A stretch of 64,000 nucleotides of DNA, taken from positions 29,304,501-29,368,500 of the forward strand of contig JAPQWV010000002.1 of NCBI GenBank assembly GCA_027422505.1, in the 5' to 3' direction. Shown here piece after piece: positions 49,001 to 59,428 of the stretch. The notes under the pieces are model-generated. The model did no database searches and had not been told where the DNA came from. It saw only the letters and a list, made by a program, of their open reading frames with translations. Position numbers and translations under genes: made by a program. The stretch is from Craterostigma plantagineum. Its lineage: Eukaryota > Streptophyta > Magnoliopsida > Lamiales > Linderniaceae. Each line of letters begins with the position of its first letter. Position 1 is the stretch's first letter.

Positions 49001-51411
49001 TCAAGACATCCCATGAAAACCAGCCGATTCAAGCAACGCTGCTTTGATCTGATCTGGGTCGAGTTCTTTCCCTTCACCGCATTGCTGAGGAAAAAAAAAT
49101 CCCAAAAAAAAAAAACTCAATCAGTTAACGATCCAAAAACTACATAATCAAGCTATCTAAGTTCCAGTCGAAGAACGAAAATAAAAAAAAAAAGAAAAGT
49201 TACCTCAGCACGAAAAACATCCAATGCGAAGCCATTGAAGCAGCTAATAACCGCCTGCTGCACATCGAGCCCAAGGTTATCCATAGCCCTAAGAGTCGAC
49301 AGCAAAATCCCAGGCCTACGACCACAGAACATGTGTATGTTAACTGCTCTTCCTTCCCTCAGCCTAACCTCGACCTGTTTATGTAACGACATTATCGAAT
49401 TCGTTAGTACATTCCTTCTAACAAAATCAGTAAGTTCACAAGAGAACATGTGTCGAATATATGTATACTCTCGCGGGCTGTGTGGCAGTTGGGCTTGAGA
49501 GTGGGCTGGCAAAGGCGCTCGGGCAGATTTCTTCTTTGATTCGGGCAGCCGTAGGAGTCAGCGGGTAGAAGTTGTTGTTTGTCGGGGTCAGCGAAGAGCT
49601 GCCCGGGCTAGACTCGAGTTCGTTGTGCAGATCATTGATCTTCTGAAGAAGTTCCTTTAGGTAATCAATGGCGTCCCCTAGTATTGAAGCTCTGTCCATC
49701 TGAGACAAAAGATGAAGTTAGTGTTTCAGTCACATGATTAAGGTCTCTCATAATTGCATGGTAATGACAGTATAATTACATTATTGTTTGTCATTAATAG
49801 AAGGGATACTGTGTGACTTTTCAAACTTAGACAACTCTCTATTCATTTGTGTGTGGTCCAAGTAGAGAGACGAATTTTCAGACAACACATAGGTTCCATG
49901 TGAGTGAAATAAATGCTATCAACATAACTTTATATTACATTATGCATTGCCTCTAAAATCTAAGGCTTGCAAATTGCTCATTTAATGTTCAGACGCCACA
50001 ATCAAGGAGAGATGATTAATCAAGCAAGGAATACACAGCAACAACAAAGAAAAAAGGAACAACCTTTGAGGAACGTGAATCTGCTAAAGAACTGAAATAA
50101 AGAAGAGAAAGCATAACGCTTCCATATAAGCTAAAACAAGTCTTTTAATACACGAGAAATGACAAGCGAAGAATTTAGCATTTTTGTTAGTACCTTGCTG
50201 ATCTTTGGCACGACTGATCTCAACATGTAGAGCCTATCATTGAGCTTCTTTCTTCTTCTTCTTTCCGCCATCAGATTTTTTGCAGGCAAACCCTTTTTCT
50301 TACCCTTTTGGTCAGCAGCAGTTACTGTGCTGTTTGTGTTATTCGAACCGTTCTTCGCATCCTCTTCGGCTTTGCTGTTGGTATTCTCAAGAAACAAATC
50401 ATCAGAATCATAGTTCAGATTAGACCCGTCGATGCTTATGTCATCAAAATCATCTCCAATACTGCTGCTAGCAGCTTTCCTTTTCCTTTCATTCTCTTCA
50501 ATGCTGAGAACCTCGTTATATGTCGACTTGAGGCTTATTGTCTGATTCAAGGAAGCTCCATGGCTGCCGCCAACGTTCAAAGATCCCAAATTTCCTACAC
50601 ATGTGCTCCCAAGATTCTTTCTTAGAGCAGCCCTCTTTTGGAAGAGCGTAGGCTGTGATGATCCAACGAAGTTATTGTCGAGTGGCTTTAGAATCTTGCT
50701 GGACCTGTTGAAGAACATCGAGCTATCAATGGAACCCGACCCGAAGTTAAAAGAACCCGACCCACCATTTCCTTGGGGCAACTGATGAAGCATACTGCTA
50801 CCACCACCACCAAAGTGCGTACTGTTTGTGCTCAAATTCAAGTGAGAATGAGCCCCAAAATCACCGAAACCATTGTTCAAAATCCCAGTATTATTATTAC
50901 TGTTCTTGTTCAGAGCGCTCTCTAGATAACCACTGCTCGGATCAAAGCTTCCCTGAAAAGGGTTGCTGTTACTGGAAGCATCGCCGCCGATCAGAGCCCT
51001 GTAGTAGTTCATCTGCGCCGGCGATGGATCGAAGCTGCCGTTGAACACGGCGGCGGCGGAGGTCGGCGAGCAAGAAGAAGACGAATCGATTTGATTCGGC
51101 ATAATAAGCTGCTGCTGATGATGATTATGGTGGTGGTTGTGATCGGCTGCTGCTTCGGTGAAGCTCGGCGAGAATGGGAGGTTGGTTTCGCCGCCGTGCA
51201 TGGCGGCTGTTTTGCCGCCGTTGTTTAGGTTGTACCACATCTCACCTTCGGCGTCGAGCATGGATTTGAAGGTCGAAATACCAGAAATTTCCATACCTTC
51301 TTTGCCTTGCGACGCCTCGACGATGTCGTTTTGAGCCCATGAAGTGTTTTGCTCGCTTTGGTCTTTTGCACCGTCCATCCAAATCATGCTATCATTAACT
51401 GACCTTGACAT
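49001..51411 (-). CDS. ICE1: bHLH transcription factor ICE1/SCREAM
   Basis: Four exons on the minus strand (51411-50194, 49699-49469, 49374-49204, 49084-49001) join in frame to 567 residues. The start chosen is the first ATG of the open frame. The basic region and first helix ([19 protein letters not shown]) end exon 1, and helix two ([19 protein letters not shown]) opens exon 2, the ICE1 arrangement. The C-terminal ACT-like domain has [20 protein letters not shown] and [17 protein letters not shown] in exon 2 matches the psi-K-x-E site sumoylated in Arabidopsis ICE1. Upstream the protein is Ser/Asn/Gly-rich, longer than in Arabidopsis. ICE1 activates CBF genes in cold and drives stomatal lineage steps with SPCH, MUTE and FAMA. 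A GA microsatellite lies upstream of the start. Confidence 0.95.
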
Positions 51412-51564
51412 CGATCTTCTCAACAAATATATATATCTTCTTTTTTTTGGGAAATAATATATATATCTTCAAGAAAATGACTAGCACGAGAGAGAGAGAG
51501 AGAGAGAGAGGCTTTCGGGGACGTTATATGAAAGTGTTACAATCTAACCACAGCTTATATCATG

Positions 51565-51599
<35 letters not shown>

Positions 51600-52421
51600 G
51601 TATTATATATATAATATGTATATATATTGGGACTGAGAGAAGAGAATATGTGATTGCATATAAATATGTTTCTTTCAATAGATAAATGTTTATGTACAAT
51701 GGTAATGATTACAATTGGAGGTTCTTGGGGCTTTTTCATGGGATGTCTTCACATAGTTTGTTAGGGAAAAATAAGAAAGTACACATGATTTGGTTTGTTT
51801 GTATCTAAATTTAGGATGTAAGATAATGATGACCTTGAGTAATGTCATGATGTAGGTTGCATCACTTTAGCAATGATTATAATTTTCTTATTCTATGGCA
51901 TAATTTATATAATAAAAAAAGTTTTTGGCTTTAATATGCACTTTCAGCTTTATGGAATTTGTGCTCACAAAAGTATGGCCTCTATTATTCACATTGTTAT
52001 ATCATTAAAAAATATCCAAAAAATTAACATGTCCAACATGATTTTCCCGGTTGGCGTGGTTTGCATGCTAATTCTCGTGATTTACTTGGTCCCAAATGCG
52101 ACGTTTATCGAGCGAAAAATATAGGTAATGACTTTCCACATAAATATCGTGTTGAAGGGTGTGGAGGGTACACGGTTAGCTTATTAATCTCGTGAAATAA
52201 GATTGATTACATGACTAATATAGGCATGACATAGTTATATCTCGTTTATGTCCAAAAAAATTAAGGGTATATATGAATGCAAGCCCCCTCAGAAGTTTAA
52301 TTTAAGATTCATGACATGTCAGAAAAAACTTTAGTTTAAATGACCAATTTCTGTAAAATTTAGAGATAATAACACACCTAAAAAAGTTGTATAAAAGTTA
52401 TATAAACTGGTATATGATAAT
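51412..52421. other. ICE1 upstream region with GA and TA microsatellites
   Basis: A GA repeat (51489-51510) lies about 80-100 bp before the ICE1 start and long TA runs lie at 51563-51615. No gene is visible further up to the TRIM. Confidence 0.6.
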
Positions 52422-52763
52422 TGTTGAGAATCTCAGTCCCACATCGGGAACTAATCTTCACCCAGCTCAGTATATAAATCAAAGAGGCCTCTCCAACTAA
52501 CACCAGTTGGTTTTAGGTTGGAACCCTCAATTTCAATATGGTATCAGAGCGGGTTCGATATGCGTGTTATCGCGCATATTTCACTCACCGTCACCCGATT
52601 TCATATGTCCACGTGTTAGGCTCTGAATCATGCCACACGTGAGGGGGCATGTTGTGAATCTCAGTCCCACATAGGGAACTAATCTTCACCCGGCTCAGTA
52701 TATAAATCAAATAGGCCTCTCCACCTAACACCAATTGGTTTTAGGTTGGAACCCTCAATTTCA
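52422..52763 (+). mobile_element. TRIM (342-bp miniature LTR retrotransposon)
   Basis: Two 114-bp terminal repeats (52422-52535 and 52650-52763) start TGTTG(A/T)GAATCTCAG and end AATTTCA. A TGGTATCAGAGC primer-binding site follows the first repeat (52539-52550), and a GAGGGGGCA polypurine-like tract precedes the second. The target duplication ATAAT is perfect (52417-52421, 52764-52768). The repeats differ at only about six positions. With a 114-bp interior it encodes nothing and must be moved by another element's proteins. Confidence 0.92.
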
Positions 52764-52768
52764 ATAAT

Positions 52769-53938
52769 AATCATTGTTAGAAACTTTCAACATATTGTTA
52801 TTTTAGAACAATGAAGTGGTACTGTAGAAATGAACCGGTATCAGATGATCATTAATTGGTACCTGGTCGTTTTCTGTTACAAAAATTCAACATATTGTTA
52901 TTTCAGACAGTGAAGTGGTACTGCAAAAATCGGGTCTTTAAAACTAAATTTTTTTCCTAACATGGCCTGAATCCTAAATGAAACTTCTGATGGGGTCTGA
53001 AATGAAAAGTCCCCAAAAATTAATGAAATTGATATATGAGTAGGTACTAATAAACGTTGCAAATATTTTAAAACAGTGCGAGTTTGATATTTATTGACAA
53101 TTATAAATGATCCACTTGGCCCACAAATCTAGAGAAAAGAGAAGAGTTTTAAGCTTACAAATATGCTCCTTGAAATGCTTGGATGGATGATGCTTTATTA
53201 CAATCCTTGGCTTCCTCGTGAAATATTAAATGTTCTCTTCGGACCACCTATTTAATATATATGCCTCCGACATATTTATCTCATCTCGACCATACACTAT
53301 AAGGAGCTACAACTCTATTATCATTTACTATAATGTATCGTTGTCACTTCAATAACTTAAAATAAAACAAATATAAAAAAAAAAATTCTAGAAATGCCAA
53401 TGGCTTAATAAGGGCCTTATTTATCCCCAATATGCCGGGAGCCCAATAAGAGCCTTATATTTCTTTTACTTTATTTGGTACGTAAATTTTTATGCAAGGA
53501 CAGTTCAATAGTTTCCTTACCGTTATGCCCACGTACAAAGAGATATTGTACTCTACTCTGTTTCCTCGTAGTTTCGTAATTCGTTGCATGAAATGAATGG
53601 ACAAAATATTTTACACTCTACTCTTGTTCAAAGACAAACACAAACATATTATATTATAATTATCACCAACTATTGAAATAGTGAACGCTTTTATTTTTTT
53701 GCCAACAATTGAAGTCTCTTTTCTTCGAGCCTGCACTATTGTTACAATGCTAACAACAAGAAAACATACATTTTTCGACACTTTCGAGAGATCGACGAGC
53801 CAGCAACTCATATTGAACTGTCACACACTTTCCTATAAAATCGTTTGATCAAATCCTTCCTTTTCCCACACTGCTCAAAGAACGAAGACATTTTCATCAA
53901 AAATTTCGATCGATCATCACTTTTTGTCCAAAAGAAAA
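52769..53938. other. Upstream region of the CASP-like gene
   Basis: 1.2 kb with no coding exon supported. TATAAAA at 53834-53840, about 100 bp before the start codon, is a plausible TATA box. Confidence 0.5.
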
Positions 53939-54148
53939 ATGGCTGGCCGAGGTGTGCTAACAAGCATCCTTCTTCTTAGGGTTTTCACCCTCTTAGTTCT
54001 TGCTGCTTCTGCCCTTGTTATGGTATTCAACAATATTACCGACTTCGATGGGACAAAAATTCACTTCACTGATCTCATAGCTTACAGGTGAAACTTTAGT
54101 ATATTGTTAATCATATATCTTCTATGGAGAGTGTGTGTATCCGTGTAA

Positions 54149-54191
<43 letters not shown>

Positions 54192-54660
54192 CAGGTATGT
54201 ATTCGCAAGTGGAGTCATAGGGTTTATATACACTATGATGCAGACCCCATTTTCCATATTCGAGGTAGCAAAAGGGAAGAAGTTTGTGCGCAACGGTTTC
54301 TTCGCAGAATTCGACTTTTATGGAGACAAGGTCAGATATATATAAAATGATCCATCGACATGATAACATGTAATTAGAGAAGAATAACATAATACTAAAT
54401 TATAATGAATTATCATATAATAACGAACGAAGGTGATGGCGATGCTATTAGCAAGTGGAGTTGGGGTAGGTTATGGAGTGACGCTCGAGTTTAAGAGGTC
54501 GTTTGGACAAGCGATGACCGATGAAGCAAATAAGTTTCTCAACATTGGAGGATATGCTTCGACGTCTCTACTCTTAGGTGGATGCGTTTCCATGGCGCTT
54601 CTCTCCATAGCTTCTTCGACTCGTCGTTCTTCTTCTTCTTCCCCGGGATTCTTCAAGTAA
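53939..54660 (+). CDS. CASP-like membrane protein (CASPL4D-type)
   Basis: Three exons (53939-54087, 54195-54330, 54433-54660) join in frame to 170 residues. Four hydrophobic segments are visible: ILLLRVFTLLVLAASALVMV, FASGVIGFIYTMMQ, VMAMLLASGVGVGYGV, and ASTSLLLGGCVSMALLSIA. The Arg in the first helix and the Asp of FYGDK entering the third are the conserved residues of the CASP/MARVEL family. It should be a plasma-membrane four-helix protein; CASPs scaffold lignin deposition at the Casparian strip, but most CASP-like members have no assigned role. A long TA microsatellite fills part of intron 1. The serine-rich C-terminus is low complexity. Subfamily assignment is tentative. Confidence 0.87.
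54151..54189. repeat. TA microsatellite in CASP-like intron 1
   Basis: A nearly pure TA run of about 39 bp ends 5 bp before the acceptor AG, so length changes could affect splicing of exon 2. Confidence 0.9.
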
Positions 54661-55196
54661 TATATTAGCTACTACCTATTGCTAATGTTATGATGTCATG
54701 TCTTATTGGATTTTTTTTTCCTTTTTTTCCCTTTTCAATTCAATAATTATTGAATGATTATTCACGTCACGGCATTCATAATGTAATACTTGGCCTAATG
54801 CCACAATATGAGTATTGCTGCATACATATGTATTAACGAAATTATTGATCCTTTCTATGTGTTGTGACCCCATCAACTCCATATATTATGTAACAAAGAC
54901 AAAATATTTGAAGTCATAATGCCCAACAAACCCTAATCATCAATATTTGTGCGTTTTTGTGAAAAAATGTAATATGCCTGCTATGGAGTTAACAATTTCG
55001 GATTCCATCAATTTGCTATCCTATCCTATTCCATACTTAGTTTCGTCGATGTAGATAATAAATAAGTGTGTAACTATTAAGTTAATAATTGAGGAAGCCT
55101 TAAAATGACGATATGAGATGGGAAACAAAGCATGTGAGTGGGGCGTGAGATCACTTTAATCCCAAAAGGAGGAGCTTCTCTTACAAAAAGAGTCCA
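54661..55196. other. 3' flank of the CASP-like gene
   Basis: AT-rich, no gene seen. Includes the 3' UTR of the CASP-like gene. Confidence 0.5.
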
Positions 55197-55213
55197 AAAG
55201 TCAAAGGCTAATT

Positions 55214-55301
55214 TTTTTTTTTTTAACTGTCCCGAGGTATCCCCACACAGCCTGGCTATGGGCTAGTCCCTGCCAGCCGTGGGCCTTATAACGCCACACA
55301 G
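55214..55301 (-). mobile_element. Short retroposon (SINE/LINE fragment) with 17-bp TSD
   Basis: An 88-bp insert, read on the minus strand, ends in a poly-A tail of about a dozen bases. It is flanked by a perfect 17-bp duplication AAAGTCAAAGGCTAATT (55197-55213 and 55302-55318). A long, variable target duplication plus an A-tail is the signature of target-primed reverse transcription. The body has no recognised A/B boxes, so it may be a 5'-truncated copy. Confidence 0.82.
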
Positions 55302-55318
55302 AAAGTCAAAGGCTAATT

Positions 55319-55689
55319 AAAAGAACACAAATGTGTACTTATATGCTTTCGAAGACTTCACCATTTGACCTAAAGCAATCTACTGTTTGTAATAGTATTA
55401 TGTAGATATTTTCCTATTATATTTCGTTTAGCTTCAATATATTTTTGTTATGAAACGCAATACAGCATTGCACTTGGTAATGGTAAACAGTCACTCCTAA
55501 TGATATATAACTATAAATAAACAATTAAACGATTAAGTTTCCTTTTCATTAAATTTCTCCATCCACCCAAAATTGGGACCTATGTTCCATAAATATATAA
55601 AACTAAATTTAATAAAACGAATATTGTCAGCTCTTAAATGGTTGTCATAACTCAATGTTTGTTTTTTTTCAGCAAACTTCAATATCTTG
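55319..55689. other. Intergenic, no gene
   Basis: AT-rich sequence between two small transposons; nothing recognised. Confidence 0.5.
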
Positions 55690-55691
55690 TA

Positions 55692-55932
55692 CTCCTTCCG
55701 TCCCAAAAGTTTTTGTACATTTTACTAAATCGGGCGTCCCACCTCTTTTGTACATTTTCTTATTTAGCAAAAAAACTATCACAAAAAATCAATATAATAA
55801 TATTAAATTTTCTTAAAAGACGTGTCAAAATATACACTTTTTACCTTTCCAACACACCCTATTATTAAAATATTCAACTTTTTAAAACACGTGCCAAACA
55901 GTAAATGTACAAATTGAAATGGAACGGGGGAG
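55692..55932. mobile_element. Stowaway-type MITE (241 bp), TA target duplication
   Basis: The left end CTCCTTCCGTCCCAAAAG and the right end AAATGGAACGGGGGAG are inverted copies of the Stowaway consensus (CTCCCTCCGTCCC...). TA dinucleotides flank both ends. Inverted similarity extends inward (TTTTTGTACATTTTAC against GTAAATGTACAAATT). The interior is AT-rich and non-coding, as expected of a Tc1/mariner-derived MITE. Confidence 0.85.
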
Positions 55933-55934
55933 TA

Positions 55935-56468
55935 TAAAACTTTCAAAGTCTATTTGTTTGCGAGTGAGGGTTGAGTGTGACTTGTCTAGCATCAACAATT
56001 ACGACTATGGCACTGTAAAATATGTAAATGTGCTCACTTTTCGTAAATATTTATGTGCGCAGTGCTGCAGCAGAAAAGAATACTTTTTTTTCTGACCCCA
56101 TCGAACGTTTATATGTATTGGTCGATCTATATATGCACACACAGTACAGTGTGCGTTTCTGATACATGTATCGTCGTGCAATATTAATTAGTCTGTGGCG
56201 GATTTCTTTAAGGACACGCAAAGCAATCGACGATCGATTAATGGTATTTTTTGCAATTTCATTTTCTCAGTATCATCAGCCAGCGTATATATCGGAATAC
56301 GGTACTTAAAGGATTTATCTTGCTGAACAAAAAAGCTATTGCGGTAATATAATTGACCAATCTAATCAAGCGCCAGTATTGGTTAATAACCAAAATTGGA
56401 GTTGGAAGAGAAATCTAATACAAAAAATCACCTTCAGGCAGATAAAACTACAGTAATCTTGATGATCA
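55935..56468. other. 3' flank of the IDD pseudogene
   Basis: About 530 bp with no supported gene. Confidence 0.5.
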
Positions 56469-57262
56469 CTAATTACTACTTGCACATTTGCAATAGGTCA
56501 ACTTTTTCTTGCTTCCCAATTCTTTAAGCGCTTCAGATATAAAATCCAATCCCATCGACGGAGAACCACCACCACCACCACCACCAACTTTATCCACACT
56601 GACATTTTGATGAAACTTGTGCTTACAAGAATGGCAAGTAATCTCCCAAATGGTAGAACTTATAAGCTGTTTAGCAGCATTCTCTTTCAGCGCTTGAGCC
56701 TTCTCAAGCTCGTCTTGCGCTTGCTGCCTTAACCTTCTGGCCTTCGAAAACTCTTGCTCGGCCAACTCCATCGTCTCTCTCTTCGCTTTTCCCCTCGCTT
56801 CTTCTCCCCCAAAAGCTCTCTCAGCCATAGCCATTCTGATGTTCTCTTCTTCTAACTCTACCTTTCCTACCGATCTTTTCTCAGCCTTGCTCGAGACACT
56901 GTTCTTACAGACGTTATTAAAGCTCGTGGCCTTAGTGAGCAGTTCGAGTTCGAGGTTGAGAGTGCGAACATTATCAGCATCTTCATAGTTCTTGCCAATG
57001 ATCTTCGGCGTGGTCAATAATAAGGTGGTGGTGCTGTAATAATTTGTGGGCCACGCCAGGGACTGCCAAATGCCCATGGTGCGATAGGGTAATAATAACT
57101 AGTTTTCCTTCCTATGCGACCCATGGTGGTGCAAGAATCTTGGTGTTCTATGAAACTCTTGTTGGTAATTTTTTTTTAATATGGTGAGAATATTTATTAA
57201 TTAGGAGAATAATATAAATATTATTTTTCTATATATATTATGGAAATATATTAAGAGAAGAT

Positions 57263-57710
57263 TGTTGGGATTTGAATCGACCGACTCGATTCAACCAATT
57301 GAATATCTTCGACCCACAATTGAAAACATATAGACGAATCGAAAAGAAAATTGAACGACAAGAAATTTAACGTGGTTCCGATCAATTCGATGTGAATTGA
57401 ACCATACGTCCACGGAGAAAACTCGAGACCTTTATTGCCCACATTGAGTGTTTACAAGTTTCACGCTCTTATCTTCCTCGTACAAATTACAAGATCAAGA
57501 ACCTACTTACACACTCTTGTCTTCAATGGGTCAATCTACATCGATCTCTTTCTCTCTGATTTTTCTGCTTCACACGGTTTAATTTCTGCTCCTAAATAAC
57601 AGCAAAGCTCCCACGTTCGCATGTTGTACTCATGAAACTTCCACTGTTAACTCCTTGAGAAGAAACGTTGTTGTTGTCAACAAAGTCACATGTTAAGCTT
57701 TGACTTAACA
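57263..57710 (-). repeat. 3' LTR of the nested element (448 bp)
   Basis: Ends TGTTGGG...TTAACA. It lacks a short ACTTAATAT-containing segment present in the other LTR near 59108. Confidence 0.88.
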
Positions 57711-58688
57711 ATTCTCCACCTCAAAGCTAAACATTTGTTCCGTATTCAGCAGCAATTCCAGTCGAACCATTATTCGACTTCTTTGAGTTCAGCCGCACAA
57801 CCAACAATTCTTGCTCGTCGACGCTGGGGCAGGCAGCCGGCGCCTTTTTTTTCCGCTTCTAAGGTTTTTCCGTGCGCTGCCAAGGCTTCCAAGATCTGCA
57901 CAACGACATGCTTTAGCCTCTGCCGTTCGCATCGCTGCTTTTCGTGAATGTTCTGACTTTTCCAGCGAGCTCGCCAGTTATTGTGCCAGGTTCGCCAGAT
58001 CTTCGCCTATAAGTTAGCAATCTGTCCCTATGCACGCACCTTGCTGGCTCCACCTCGCTGCCCCGTGTCAGTCCACGAAAGCGACTCTGGCTTCTCGGCA
58101 CTCTAGCTTCGCCAATCTGCTCAGCCCCTGCATAACTGACCACTCATCCTCAGCGACTTAGACTCTCAGGCACCTGCCGGTTCTTATCAAGCCAACGACC
58201 ACACCGACTCTCGTTGTTGCTGCTCCGTATGGTAGCGACCAACAACAGACAACACCTCGATCCATGCGGGACTCCTGCCGTGCCGCTCCACGTCATCCTG
58301 CACTTCGCCACTTCGAGTTGCTCATCCATGACGAACAACTTTGTTCCGCTTCTATCAGTGCATTGACCACACCTCTCCACCGCGATCCGTACGCGGTGGA
58401 TTACAGACTGCAACGGCGATATGGTCGTGCCTTCCACTGCTGCTATGGCGCTGGCCTGCGCCATTAACGCCTCGTCACGCATCTCAGCACTTTGCCGACC
58501 TCCCGAGCCAAGGCCGTCATGCGTATAGCCTTCTTGTCTTCACCCTCAAGAATTCGATTCCTCCGAAGAAACCTCCTCGAACGATCGAATCTCCCGTCTT
58601 CCTATATTTTGATACTTCAGTGGGTAACACAATCCCGTCCTCGGTTGAATCGAACACGAGCGTGACGTTCCACGCTCACCGCACCACT

Positions 58689-59143
58689 TGTTGGGATTTG
58701 AATCGACCGCCTCGATTCAACCAATTGAATATCTTCGACCCACAATTGAAAACATATAGACGAATCGAAAAGACAATTGAACGACAGGAAATTTAACGTG
58801 GTTCCGATCAATTCGATGTGAATTGAACCGTACATCCACGGAGAAAACCCGAGACCTTTATTGCCCACATTGAGTGTTTACAAGTTTCACGCTCTTATCT
58901 TCCTCGTACAGATTACAAGATCAAGAACCCACTTACACACTCTTGTCTTCAATGGGTCAATCTATATCGATCTCTTTCTCTCTGATTTTTCTGCTTCACA
59001 CGGTTTAATTTCTGCTCCTAAATAACAGCAAAGCTCCCACATTCTCATGTTGTACTCATGAAACTTCCACTGTTAACTCCTTGAGAAGAAACGTTGTTGT
59101 TATCAACAACTTAATATGTCACATGTTAAGCTTTGACTTAACA
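58689..59143 (-). repeat. 5' LTR of the nested element (455 bp)
   Basis: Paired with 57263-57710. On the minus strand it is followed by AAGTGGTGCGGTGAGCG, a possible primer-binding site that differs from the usual tRNA-Met type. Confidence 0.88.
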
Positions 59144-59409
59144 AAGATAATAAAAATATTAAAAATATAAAAGAGAGGATTTTTAATTTTTATTGCTCAT
59201 GTTACAAATGTATTACATATGATAACCTATTTATAGAGTTCATTCAATAATCTAGAATTCAACATTCAACATTCAATATTCAATATTGGATATCTAAATC
59301 ATAGTCAAATTATTAAAGCTATTCCAAGTTCAAACTAACCATTTTTACAATTATATTCAAACTTGGAAATTTCAAATTATTATTATTTTTTATTTTCTTA
59401 TTTTTAACA

Positions 59410-59418
59410 CCCCCTCTT
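59410..59418 (-). other. Polypurine tract of element D
   Basis: AAGAGGGGG on the minus strand, directly before the TGTTAAAAA start of the 3' LTR. Confidence 0.75.
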
Positions 59419-59428
59419 AATTTGTAAT

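Larger units (their letters stand above)
57263..59143 (-). mobile_element. Small non-autonomous LTR element nested in the LTR of element D
   Basis: Two LTRs of about 450 bp (57263-57710 and 58689-59143) start TGTTGGGATTTGAATCG and end GACTTAACA. A perfect duplication AAGAT flanks the element (57258-57262, 59144-59148). A GAGGTGGAGAAT polypurine tract on the minus strand abuts the left LTR, so the element runs right to left. The ~980-bp interior has open frames but no gag or pol motif, so it is a TRIM/LARD-like derivative. The LTRs are roughly 97% identical by eye. It must have inserted after element D. Confidence 0.9.
57160..59409 (-). repeat. 3' LTR of element D, split by nested insertion
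   Basis: The LTR parts are 57160-57262 and 59149-59409, about 364 bp once the nested element and its target duplication are removed. It matches 63449-63759 at most positions. Confidence 0.88.

Noticed and set aside
51412..51426. A longer ICE1 start at 51426
   Set aside because: The codon there is TTG; the first ATG in the frame is at 51411.
56469..57077. A stand-alone 202-codon gene starting MGIWQS
   Set aside because: Its coiled coil and CHSCKHKF end are the C-terminus of an SGR5-clade IDD protein, and the missing zinc-finger part lies beyond the retrotransposon; the apparent ATG is internal.
57690..58482. Open frames of 70-110 codons inside the nested LTR element
   Set aside because: No gag, pol or host protein motif; frames overlap on both strands and look accidental.
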